A stretch of DNA of 64,000 nt. It comes from DATFRY01 sp035489015 (lineage in GTDB: Bacteria > Myxococcota_A > Polyangia > Haliangiales > Haliangiaceae). The position numbers and the translations under genes are program-made. Shown here piece by piece: positions 10,025 to 23,308 of the stretch. Positions within the stretch are counted from its first letter, which is position 1. Each line of letters starts with the position of its first letter. The DNA lies in the NCBI GenBank assembly GCA_035489015.1, contig DATHKR010000129.1, positions 1-64,000 on the forward strand, written 5' to 3'. A model generated the notes under the pieces. The model was given only the letters and a program-made list of their open reading frames with translations. It did not search any database and was not told where the DNA came from.

Positions 10025-10645
10025 TTGCGCCGACCAACCTCCGCCCGGCTGGTGCCGCTGTCGATCGCGACCGCGCTGGCCCTCGTCGGCCCGCGGATCG
10101 CGGCCGCCCAGGACGAGGACGACGACGAGACGCTCGAGCCGGCCGCCGACGAGGGCGACGCGCTGCCGGCCGGGAAGTTCGGCGCGATCGGCGCGCTCCG
10201 CCAGAACGTGGGCGGGCTGGGCGAGCAGTACGCGTTCGGCTGGCTGTGGGGCTTCGCGGCAGGCTACCAGCCGACCCGGCGCGGCCAGGCGTTCTCGTTC
10301 GGCCTCGACTGGTCGGCCCTGTTCGGCCGCTTCTACGCCAGCCAGCCGACCATCGCCGATGATCCGCTGCTGGCGGTGGAGATGAGCATCGGCGCGCGGG
10401 TGCGCACCGCGCTGGGCGAGGAGGCGCCGCGCTTCCTGGTCGGCACCGCCGGAGCCACCCTGCTGAGGACCAGCGTGCCGGTCCCGCCGGATCAGGACCG
10501 GCTGTACCTGGGCGGCTACGCCGGCTTCGGCGTCGAGCAGTACGTCGGGAATCTGCTCTTCGGGCTCGAGGCTCGCTTCGGGCTGCTCGGCGATGGCCCG
10601 ACCGGCCTCACCTTGGTGGCCGGGATCAGCTTCGGCTCGCTCTGA
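10025..10645 (+). CDS. Exported probable outer-membrane beta-barrel protein
   Basis: About 206 aa if started at TTG 10025, which places a signal peptide (LVPLSIATALALVGPRIAAAQ) at the N-terminus; no strong ribosome binding site is seen and the start is uncertain. A short acidic stretch follows, then alternating hydrophobic/aromatic strands (FGWLWGFAAGYQP; FSFGLDWSALFGRFY) to a C-terminus typical of small outer-membrane barrels. No family recognised. It begins six bases after the cNMP-binding gene, so it may be the distal gene of a trxB operon. Confidence 0.6.
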   Translation: MRRPTSARLVPLSIATALALVGPRIAAAQDEDDDETLEPAADEGDALPAGKFGAIGALRQNVGGLGEQYAFGWLWGFAAGYQPTRRGQAFSFGLDWSALFGRFYASQPTIADDPLLAVEMSIGARVRTALGEEAPRFLVGTAGATLLRTSVPVPPDQDRLYLGGYAGFGVEQYVGNLLFGLEARFGLLGDGPTGLTLVAGISFGSL

Positions 10646-10672
10646 AGCGACCGCCGAGCCGAAACGATCGAA

Positions 10673-10700
10673 GCCCCGGCGCCGCGAGGCGGGCCGGGGC
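10673..10700. terminator. Hairpin between convergent genes
   Basis: 8-bp stem GCCCCGGC/GCCGGGGC with a smaller CCGC/GCGG stem inside the loop, between the convergent barrel gene and atpE. There is no T-tract on either side, so it may be a processing or Rho-assisted site. Confidence 0.45.
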
Positions 10701-10733
10701 CGACGGGCGAGCGCCGCCGCGCGCCCGCGTCTC

Positions 10734-11099
10734 TCAGGCGATCTTGCCGAGCAGCAGGAACGCGATGATGAGCGCGTAGATCGCGAGCGACTCGATGAAG
10801 ACCAGGCCGAGGATCATCGGCACGAAGACCTTGTCCGAGGCGCCCGGGTTGCGGGACACGCCGTCGAGGAACGCCGACGAGGCGCGGCCCTGACCGAGGG
10901 CTCCGCCGAACGCGGCCAGCCCGATCCCGAGACCGGCGCCGAGGCCGATCCAGCCGCCGGCGCTGGCCTTGGCGGCCGCCACCGCGGTCTCACCGTCGCC
11001 CTGGGCGAACGCGATCGCCGACAGGCCCATCACCACGAGCATCGAGCTCAGCATGAACAGGAACTTCACCGTGCGCTTGGTCATCTCTCTCTTCTCCAT
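10734..11099 (-). CDS. atpE: ATP synthase Fo subunit c
   Basis: 121 aa with an N-terminal hydrophobic extension resembling a signal peptide (FLFMLSSMLVVMGLSAIAFAQ), then two membrane helices forming the rotor hairpin. Ion-binding Glu is E103 in FIESLAIYAL. Q70 in helix 1 lies exactly 33 residues before E103, and S104 and Y108 follow, matching three coupling-ion ligands besides Glu known from Na+-binding c-rings (Gln32, Ser66, Tyr70). The Val63 position is Phe here. The ATG at 11099 follows GGGAGAGG; an internal ATG at 11084 is possible. It is last in the atpZ-atpI-atpB-atpE cluster. Confidence 0.95.
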   Translation of the reverse strand: MEKREMTKRTVKFLFMLSSMLVVMGLSAIAFAQGDGETAVAAAKASAGGWIGLGAGLGIGLAAFGGALGQGRASSAFLDGVSRNPGASDKVFVPMILGLVFIESLAIYALIIAFLLLGKIA

Positions 11100-11127
11100 T
11101 CGACCTCTCCCGGGAAGGGCGAGGTGG

Positions 11128-11898
11128 CTAGTGATCGTGCGCCGTGGCGAGCGCGATGTAGATCATGGTGAGGACGCAGAACACGAAGGTCTGCACGAAC
11201 GCGACCAGCAGGCCCAGGAACAGGAACGGGACCGGCAGGATCAGCGGGAACAGGGTGAAGAAGGTGAAGACCACCTTGTGGTCCGCCACCATGTTCCCCA
11301 TCAGCCGCAACGAGAGCGAGATCGGCCGGGCCACGTGGCTGATGATCTCGATGACCACCATGAGCGGCGCGAGCCACAGGACCGGCCCCAGGAAGTGCTT
11401 GAAGTAGCCGAGGCCGTTCTCGCGCACGCCGTAGACGTGAGTCAGCACGAACACCAGCACCGCCAGCGCCACGTTGGTCTTGAGGGTGGTGGTCGGGACG
11501 CCGGCGCCGGGGATGAGCGCGAGCAGGTTCGAGAACAGGATGAACATCGCCAGCCCGCCGATGAGCGGCAGGTACCGGCGGGCGTTCTTCTCGCCCATGA
11601 TCTGGACCATGGTCCCGTAGGTGGCGTCGGCGACCATCTCGAAGAAGGCGCGGAAGCCGAACTTCTCGGCCGGCAGGAGGCCGTTGGCCCCGGCCACCGA
11701 CGCGCGGAACCGGATGCAGCCGACCGTCACGAACAGCGCGACCAGGATGGTCCAGAGGACGTGGGTCAGGGTGAAGTGCGAGTCCGCGAAGACCAGCGCC
11801 TGCTTCTCGCGGCCGAGGTGCCCGCCGAGGTAGTCGTGCAGGTTGCGCCAGCCGGGTAGCCGGTAGAGGAGGTCGGTCCAGGTTCCGTGCTCGCCCAT
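11128..11898 (-). CDS. atpB: ATP synthase Fo subunit a
   Basis: 256 aa, multi-spanning stator protein forming the ion half-channels next to the c-ring. The essential Arg is in SLSLRLMGNM (about residue 198). Helices before and after match the family (LPLIGGLAMFILFSNLLALI; FTFFTLFPLILPVPFLFLGL). It lies 28 bp upstream of atpE. Confidence 0.96.
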   Translation of the reverse strand: MGEHGTWTDLLYRLPGWRNLHDYLGGHLGREKQALVFADSHFTLTHVLWTILVALFVTVGCIRFRASVAGANGLLPAEKFGFRAFFEMVADATYGTMVQIMGEKNARRYLPLIGGLAMFILFSNLLALIPGAGVPTTTLKTNVALAVLVFVLTHVYGVRENGLGYFKHFLGPVLWLAPLMVVIEIISHVARPISLSLRLMGNMVADHKVVFTFFTLFPLILPVPFLFLGLLVAFVQTFVFCVLTMIYIALATAHDH

Positions 11899-11937
11899 CG
11901 TCTCGTCTCTCGCGTGTGTCGCGCTGCGCCCGGGCTG

Positions 11938-12312
11938 CTACGCGGCCGGGCTGCGGAGCACATAGCGCACCGTCTCGACTCCGATCGAGACCAGGAAGAC
12001 AGAAAATCCGACCGCCAGCATGATCGCGGAGATCGGCAGGAACACGACCGCGGCAGCGGCCGCTCCCATGAGGACCAGGAGCTTTGGCGCCATCAGGAAC
12101 GCCGAGGCCCGGCCCTCTTTCTCGCCACGGGCCGAGCGCATCATCTTCTCGACCAGGCGGCGCACGACGCTGAAGTTGACCGCGCAGAGCAGGACCCCGA
12201 CCAGCGCGCCCAGCACCTGCGCGCCGGTGCCGATGCCGGCGGTCACGGCGACCAGGGCTCCGCCCAGGATGTAGTTCATGCGCTCGATGCGCGAGAGCGA
12301 TGCGCGGTCCAT
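11938..12312 (-). CDS. atpI: ATP synthase subunit I (AtpI-like)
   Basis: 124 aa with four predicted membrane segments and a central basic loop (RRLVEKMMRSARGEKEGRAS). Family members help assemble the c-ring or import Mg2+. Start ATG at 12312 overlaps the preceding stop by four bases (ATGA), showing translational coupling within the Fo operon. Confidence 0.8.
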   Translation of the reverse strand: MDRASLSRIERMNYILGGALVAVTAGIGTGAQVLGALVGVLLCAVNFSVVRRLVEKMMRSARGEKEGRASAFLMAPKLLVLMGAAAAAVVFLPISAIMLAVGFSVFLVSIGVETVRYVLRSPAA

Positions 12313-12593
12313 CAGTTTCGATCCTCGTCCGGCTTGCCGCCGCCGGCCTGCTGCTTCGATTCCGCTGGCGGGGCCGGGGTTTCACTCGACCCGCCGTCGG
12401 CCTCGCGCATCATCTCCTGCGCCTCGCGCGCGGCGCGGAAGACGCCCTTGAAGCCGGCCGCCACCCCGAGCAGGAGGAAGACCAGCATCAGCCACGGCTG
12501 GGTGCCGAGCTGGAGGTCGAGCCAGTAGCCGATCCCCCAGCCGATGAAGGCGGCCACGCCCATCTCGAGACCGAGCGACGCGAACTTGAGCAT
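12312..12593 (-). CDS. AtpZ/AtpI-type small membrane protein
   Basis: 93 aa with two membrane helices; GWGIGYWLDLQLGTQPWLML is the family signature, followed by a long polar C-terminal tail. Such proteins form Mg2+/Ca2+ channels or assembly factors encoded at the head of F-ATPase operons. The ATG at 12593 is the only Met in a frame open to about 12660, so an earlier non-AUG start is possible. F1 and atpF genes are absent from the window. Confidence 0.8.
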   Translation of the reverse strand: MLKFASLGLEMGVAAFIGWGIGYWLDLQLGTQPWLMLVFLLLGVAAGFKGVFRAAREAQEMMREADGGSSETPAPPAESKQQAGGGKPDEDRN

Positions 12594-12719
12594 TCGCCAG
12601 CTCTTCGCGACCTTGCCCGACTCGTCGTTTTTGCCTGTGGCGATCTCGGCCCCCTGCTCGCAGAAAACTCAAGAGTTACGCTGGCGAGGCCCGGCTCGTA
12701 ACATGCCCCGGTGGGAGGG

Positions 12720-16687
<3,968 letters not shown>

Positions 16688-16695
16688 GGCCCCCC

Positions 16696-16724
16696 TCTAT
16701 AGCTGACCGACGCACCCAATTCAA
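16696..16724 (-). promoter_or_regulatory. Candidate gyrA promoter
   Basis: On the minus strand TTGAAT (16724-16719), 17-bp spacer, TATAGA (16701-16696). The start codon lies only eight bases after the -10, so the transcript would be nearly leaderless and the GAGGGG site would fall outside it; a second upstream promoter is possible. Confidence 0.4.
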
Positions 16725-16743
16725 CGACCGGGCGTGATGATTC

Positions 16744-16772
16744 TTGAGGTAATTCAGTCGCTTACGGTTTAA
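16744..16772 (+). promoter_or_regulatory. Candidate promoter of the YyaL-type gene
   Basis: TTGAGG, 17-bp spacer, GTTTAA, then the ATG eight bases later, which would give a leaderless mRNA. The 13-mer TACGGTTTAAGGT over the -10 (16763-16775) recurs at 20054-20066 before the ATP-grasp gene. Confidence 0.35.
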
Positions 16773-16780
16773 GGTGCGCC

Positions 16781-18832
<2,052 letters not shown>

Positions 18833-18856
18833 GCGCCCGGTCGCGGCCAGGCGTGC

Positions 18857-19801
18857 CTACGGGCCCAGCAGGACGGTGCCGGCCGCCCAGTCGCCGGCGG
18901 CGTCGTCGCCGAGCCGGCTGACCACGGTCGCGATCAGCTCGATGTCGTAGTCGTCGGCGCTGCCCCTGGTCGAGGTCCGGGTCAGCGACTCGAACTGGAC
19001 CTCGCCCTGGGGGAGGAGGCCGAGCGCGTCGGCCGTGATGGTCACCGCGCCGACCCCGGCGGTCACCGAGCACTCGATCCGGGTGGTGACGCCGTCGCCG
19101 TCGGCCGGACCGGTCATCTTGATGATCATCGTGTCGGTCGCGCTGATCCCGTTCCAGAACAGGTTGTAGTCGGCGCTGGCGCTGAGCTCGATCGGCCCGG
19201 CGCTGGTCGGCACGTCCCCCCCGAAGCCGAGCGAGTACGGCACGGTCAGGTCCAGGATGCTGAACTCAGGGACCTCGCCGCCGACGCCGAAGACCGAAAG
19301 GTTGCCGCCGTCGGAGAGCAGGGTCTGATCGACCTTGAGGGGCGCGTAGAAGCCGTCGTCGCCGGGCATGATGACCGCCTGCTGGACGCCCTCGATGGTG
19401 ATGTTGCCGGCTTGCGGGGCCGGCGAGGGCGGCTCGCGATCGGTGCAGCGAACCACCTGGCAATCCGACCCGGCCAGCTCCTCGACGCAGTCCTCGGTCT
19501 CGTAGGAGCCGAACTGCGCGGTCACGGTGCTGTCCAGAGGGTTGTCGCCGTTGATATCCGTGTAGTTGCGGGTGAAGACCTCGATCCGCCCGCGCGTGTC
19601 GCTGGCCACCGCCGCGTCGACGTCGGCGCCGTCATCGTCGTCGGCCCCGTCATCCGCGCCGCCATCTCCCCCACCGTCGTCATCGGCCCCGTCGTCGCCG
19701 CTTCCCCCGTCCGGCGTGGCGGGCGTCGGATCGACCGCCTTGCCGCACCCCGCCCCCGCGCAGCAAGCCACCAGAAGTACACGCAGAAACCATGAGCTCA
19801 T
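18857..19801 (-). CDS. Lipoprotein of unknown function
   Basis: 314 aa from ATG at 19801 behind GGAGGAGG. Lipoprotein signal ending AGAGC, then about 50 residues almost entirely Asp, Gly and Ala, acting as an acidic tether. The rest is beta-rich with three Cys (VEELAGSDCQVVRC) and no recognised family. It is convergent with the YyaL gene. Confidence 0.75.
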   Translation of the reverse strand: MSSWFLRVLLVACCAGAGCGKAVDPTPATPDGGSGDDGADDDGGGDGGADDGADDDDGADVDAAVASDTRGRIEVFTRNYTDINGDNPLDSTVTAQFGSYETEDCVEELAGSDCQVVRCTDREPPSPAPQAGNITIEGVQQAVIMPGDDGFYAPLKVDQTLLSDGGNLSVFGVGGEVPEFSILDLTVPYSLGFGGDVPTSAGPIELSASADYNLFWNGISATDTMIIKMTGPADGDGVTTRIECSVTAGVGAVTITADALGLLPQGEVQFESLTRTSTRGSADDYDIELIATVVSRLGDDAAGDWAAGTVLLGP

Positions 19802-20150
19802 CCAGTCCTCCTCCTCCGCCACCATCACCTGGATTCCATCTTACGGCAGCGAGCCGGACATACTACCGCGGCGCGTCGGCCGGCACATCGTGGTGGGATG
19901 AGGCGTCACCTCGCGCCCCGACTCCCTACTCGTGAACCGGTCGCCCACATCGTGGGGGGATGTCGCTGATAGGCAAAGAGGTGTGATGGTCAGTCAGGTA
20001 AATATTATACTAATATCAATATGTTGCAAGCACCTCACACGTGAGACCTGTAATACGGTTTAAGGTTGTGATGGGGTTCGATATAGTCAGAAGACGTTTT
20101 CTGGCTATCCGCTGCGGCTGGAGCACGACCAAGCCCGAGAGGAGTCGCCG
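19802..20150. other. 349-bp divergent intergenic region
   Basis: No gene seen. It separates the 314-aa lipoprotein gene from the ATP-grasp gene that opens the biosynthetic locus, and holds an unusually AT-rich patch described separately. Confidence 0.6.
19998..20066. promoter_or_regulatory. AT-rich promoter island with dyad
   Basis: Within about 70% GC DNA, 19998-20027 is almost pure A/T. It contains TATACT on the plus strand (20006-20011) and TATAAT on the minus strand (20009-20004). A dyad CTCAC-AC-GTGAG (20034-20045) and the 13-mer TACGGTTTAAGGT (20054-20066) follow. No good -35 is evident. It probably drives the ATP-grasp gene and may bind a regulator. Confidence 0.4.
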
Positions 20151-21557
20151 TTGCTGTACCCCCCGACGCCAATCGTTGCTCAGAGTCATTCGTCTCAGGA
20201 TCTCGAGCGCTACCTGGACGAGATCCTCGCCTGCCGGATCCGCGGTGGCAGCCTCCTCGGCGAGCTGAGGAGGCGCGTCGAGGACGGGAAGATCTACTTC
20301 GGCGGCCGACCGCTGCCGACCTTTCCGAAGCCGCACATCATCGCCGCCGAAGACGAGCAACGCTGGGTCGTTGCCGCCGAACGCCTCATGCAGGTGTTCG
20401 AGTCGGCCTCCCGCCGCCTCCTCGGTGACGAGGCGCTCCTGCGCGGGCTCGGGTTGCCCGACGGATCCGAGGATCTTTTCGAGATCGACCCGGGCTACTC
20501 GCGCTTCATCGTGGTCTCGCGCTTCGACATGATCTGGTCGGGCGGCGACGTCCGGGTGCTCGAGCTCAACGCCGACAGCCCGGCCATGATGACCTTCACC
20601 GACCGCGTCGAGGAGATCCTCCTCGACCTCGACCCGATCGGCGGGGTGCTGGCCGCCCAGGGCGCCCGCCCGTTCAGCCGGACCAGGGCGCTCCACCAGT
20701 CGATCATGGCCACCTATCGCGAGTGGGGCGGCACCCGCCGCGACCCCACCATCGCGATCGTGGACTGGCACGGCGAGGCGACCGCCAGCGAGCTGACGCA
20801 CACGGCGGCCGACTTCGAGCGGTTCGGCTCGCCGACCGTGGTCTGCGATCCGAGCGAGCTTCACATCGTCGAGGGACGGCTGCACGCGCGCGGCCACCGG
20901 ATCGACGTCGTCCAGCGCCGCGTCCTGTTCCCCGACTTCATCCGCCGGGCCAGCGAGCTCGAGACGCTCCTGACCGCGTATCGGAGCGGGCGCGTGTGCA
21001 TGCTCAACCCGCTCCGCTCGTACGTCATGGGCAACAAGGTGGCGCTCGCGATGGTCTCGCAGAACGCCCTGGGCCTGTCTCCGGCCGATCAGCGTCTGGT
21101 CTCCAGCCTGCTGCCACCGACCGAGATCGTGTCGCCGCACTCGATCGAACGGCTCCGGCGCGAGAAGGACGAGTGGGTGCTGAAGGGCGCCTTCAGCTCG
21201 GGCGGCAAGGAGGTGACCATCGGCATCCACACCTCGCCGGTCGACTGGCTCGATCACCTCGCCCGCGCGACCAGGCAGCCGTCGGTGGTGCAGCGACTGG
21301 CCCCGATCCCCCGCTACCGGGTGCCGATCCAGTCGGCGAGCGGCGAGGTCGAGCTTTGCGAGCTCTATGCCAACTGGAACCCGTGGTTCTTCGGCGGGCG
21401 CTTCGGCGGCGCGACCACCCGGGTCGGCTGGAAGCCGATCGTCGTCATCAGCGGTGGCGGCGGTCTGCTGGCGTCGATGACCACCGGCGCCCCCATGATC
21501 GATCCCACCCTGGTCGCCGAGCCGCGGGCCGAGGCGGCGCGCGACCCGCGCCTGTAG
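20151..21557 (+). CDS. ATP-grasp ligase, glutathionylspermidine-synthase-like
   Basis: 468 aa from TTG at 20151, preceded by GAGAGGAG. LELNADSPA resembles the substrate/Mg loop of glutathionylspermidine-synthase-type circularly permuted ATP-grasp enzymes, and WVLKGAFSSGGKEV provides the ATP-binding Lys/Gly loop. Such enzymes join a carboxylate to an amine with ATP. There is no amidase domain. It converges with comB (22-bp gap), at the edge of the sulfonate/halogenase locus, so it is a candidate amide-forming step; the substrate is unknown. Confidence 0.7.
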   Translation: MLYPPTPIVAQSHSSQDLERYLDEILACRIRGGSLLGELRRRVEDGKIYFGGRPLPTFPKPHIIAAEDEQRWVVAAERLMQVFESASRRLLGDEALLRGLGLPDGSEDLFEIDPGYSRFIVVSRFDMIWSGGDVRVLELNADSPAMMTFTDRVEEILLDLDPIGGVLAAQGARPFSRTRALHQSIMATYREWGGTRRDPTIAIVDWHGEATASELTHTAADFERFGSPTVVCDPSELHIVEGRLHARGHRIDVVQRRVLFPDFIRRASELETLLTAYRSGRVCMLNPLRSYVMGNKVALAMVSQNALGLSPADQRLVSSLLPPTEIVSPHSIERLRREKDEWVLKGAFSSGGKEVTIGIHTSPVDWLDHLARATRQPSVVQRLAPIPRYRVPIQSASGEVELCELYANWNPWFFGGRFGGATTRVGWKPIVVISGGGGLLASMTTGAPMIDPTLVAEPRAEAARDPRL

Positions 21558-21578
21558 CGCGGCGAGCGGCGCGGCAGG

Positions 21579-22283
21579 TCAGGCGGCGCGCGCGGGCGGA
21601 GGATCGACCCGCTCGAGCACCAGCAGGCCATCGCGCCGGCGAGCCGCCATCGCGAAGTCGAACCGATCGAGCTCGAGGGCGAGCTCGAGGTCCTCGATCG
21701 GAAAGCTGTCCTGGGCGCGGTCGTGGAAGCGGACGGCTTCCTTGCAGTCGCGGACCTCGGCCAGGAACCGCGCCGCCGGGACGTCCTCGCCGCGCAGGCG
21801 GGCCATGAGGTAGCTGGCGCAGGCGAGGTCGTCGACGCCGCCGACGTCGCCGCGCCGACCGCTGAGGACCAGCCCGACGTGAGCCGGCTCGAGGCCGAGG
21901 ATGTGGCGGACCGTGGCCTCCGCGCACACGAAGCTGGCCGCGAGCAGCTCGGTCGCGTGGCGCGCGTCGATCGCGGCGCAGGTGCCGGAGGTGGTGCGCT
22001 GGATGAGCCGGGCGCCGGCGAAGGCGCGCCGCGAGATCTCGTGAGGGGAATTACCGTGATCGAATCCGTCGATCGGGTAGCCGTCGATCTCGCCGACCAG
22101 CAGCGCGCCCGGAGATCGCTGGCGGAGCGCCAGCGCCTCGTCCACGCCGGCCACCAGCACGATCTCCGAGGCCCCGCTGGCGAACGCGTACGCCGCCGTG
22201 GTGAACGCGCGCAGGACGTCGATGATCACCACGACCTCGCGAAGCTCGGAGACCGCCTCCGGTCCGACGATGTCGATCTTCAC
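21579..22283 (-). CDS. comB: 2-phosphosulfolactate phosphatase (ComB family)
   Basis: 234 aa from GTG at 22283. The family releases 3-sulfolactate from phosphosulfolactate, a Mg2+-dependent step. Matching segments: VVIIDVLRAFTTAAYAFASG, GEIDGYPIDGFDHGNSPHEI and LIQRTTSGTCAA. It begins 21 bp after comA, clearly one operon. In methanogens the product feeds coenzyme M and in Bacillus spores sulfolactate accumulates; here the neighbours suggest secondary metabolism. Confidence 0.88.
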   Translation of the reverse strand: MKIDIVGPEAVSELREVVVIIDVLRAFTTAAYAFASGASEIVLVAGVDEALALRQRSPGALLVGEIDGYPIDGFDHGNSPHEISRRAFAGARLIQRTTSGTCAAIDARHATELLAASFVCAEATVRHILGLEPAHVGLVLSGRRGDVGGVDDLACASYLMARLRGEDVPAARFLAEVRDCKEAVRFHDRAQDSFPIEDLELALELDRFDFAMAARRRDGLLVLERVDPPPARAA

Positions 22284-22304
22284 GTGTGCTGGCTTCCCGA
22301 ACGA

Positions 22305-23102
22305 CTAGGGCGCGTCGGCGGTGGCGGCGACGAGGGTCTGTTCCTTCAGGCCCTGTCGCAGCGTCTCTACCATGAGGACGTCGGGGATGCGGATGTTCGC
22401 CAGGTTGACGTTCGGCCCCAGCTCCCTGATGAGCCACACCTGCTGGTAGCGCTCGAGCGCCTCGAAGACGAGGGTCTCCAGCTCGAACTCCTCCACCAGC
22501 TCGGCTATCAGGTCGCCGCGGATCTCGCCGCCGGTCGGGCCGATCTCTCGCCCCTCGAGGACGATCTTCGCGGCGCCCGCGGACAGCTCCTCGCGGACGA
22601 GCTGAGTCCACTCACCCCCCGTGGGTGCGATCTTTCCACCGACCTCCGAGAAGACGTGCCCGATCGCGGCAAACGCTTCGATCCAGCGCAACTTGTCGCG
22701 CCGCGGGATCTCGACCACGCCATCCGAGATCTCGATGTGTATCGGCTGTTCCCGACAAAAGGCGAGCAACCGATCGACTCGTCCTCGCGCGTAGCAGTAT
22801 TCGAACAGCGTGCCGCCGAGCAGCGGGTCGATGCCGACGCGCCGATAGGACTCGATCTTCTGCGCCAGGTTGTCGGTGATGAGCGCGCTGCCCCAGGCGA
22901 TCTTGGCGTAGTCGCAGTGAGGGCCTGCCACCGACGCGAGGTCCTGAATTGCGTGAAGGCCCACACCAGTATCGATCGCGATGGTGATGCCACTCGAGCG
23001 CGGCTTCATCGTGCGGCCCGTCGGCTCAAGTAGCCCCTCAAGGAATCCGTCGCCTGGATCCGAGTTCGTTTCCTGGGCTGCCGACATCCGCGTTGCGTGC
23101 AT
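22305..23102 (-). CDS. comA: Phosphosulfolactate synthase (ComA family)
   Basis: 265 aa. ComA adds sulfite to phosphoenolpyruvate giving (R)-phosphosulfolactate in a TIM-barrel. Characteristic pieces: CDYAKIAWGSAL, GGTLFEYC, IEISDGVVEIPRRDK, EVGGKIAPTG and KIVLEGREIG. Start ATG at 23102; a downstream ATG (23087) is possible, as the first about 30 residues are poorly conserved in character. A TAGAAT hexamer lies shortly before the start without a clear -35. No comC/D/E genes of the coenzyme M route are present. Confidence 0.9.
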   Translation of the reverse strand: MHATRMSAAQETNSDPGDGFLEGLLEPTGRTMKPRSSGITIAIDTGVGLHAIQDLASVAGPHCDYAKIAWGSALITDNLAQKIESYRRVGIDPLLGGTLFEYCYARGRVDRLLAFCREQPIHIEISDGVVEIPRRDKLRWIEAFAAIGHVFSEVGGKIAPTGGEWTQLVREELSAGAAKIVLEGREIGPTGGEIRGDLIAELVEEFELETLVFEALERYQQVWLIRELGPNVNLANIRIPDVLMVETLRQGLKEQTLVAATADAP

Positions 23103-23308
23103 TTTTCCATTCTAACCAACGTTTGGTGTGCGCATGAGCGCGACCGGACGGGTTACCTGCAAAGGACCAATGTATGCCGATGTCATCCAGTCCGGCGCAG
23201 GACTGACCCAGGACATTGACGCGCTTCAAATGAACGGTGCATCCTCACAGAAGGAGCCGTTATTCGTTTTCTTATCCGCGTTGTAGGTGGGGCGACGTCG
23301 TCGTCTGT

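Noticed and set aside
20016..21257. Gene antisense to the ATP-grasp gene
   Set aside because: Its translation is low-complexity His/Arg/Asp-rich and mirrors the codon bias of the real gene.
21579..23102. Coenzyme M biosynthesis
   Set aside because: No ComC, ComD/E or methanogenesis genes are seen, and the GC-rich bacterial context makes coenzyme M unlikely.
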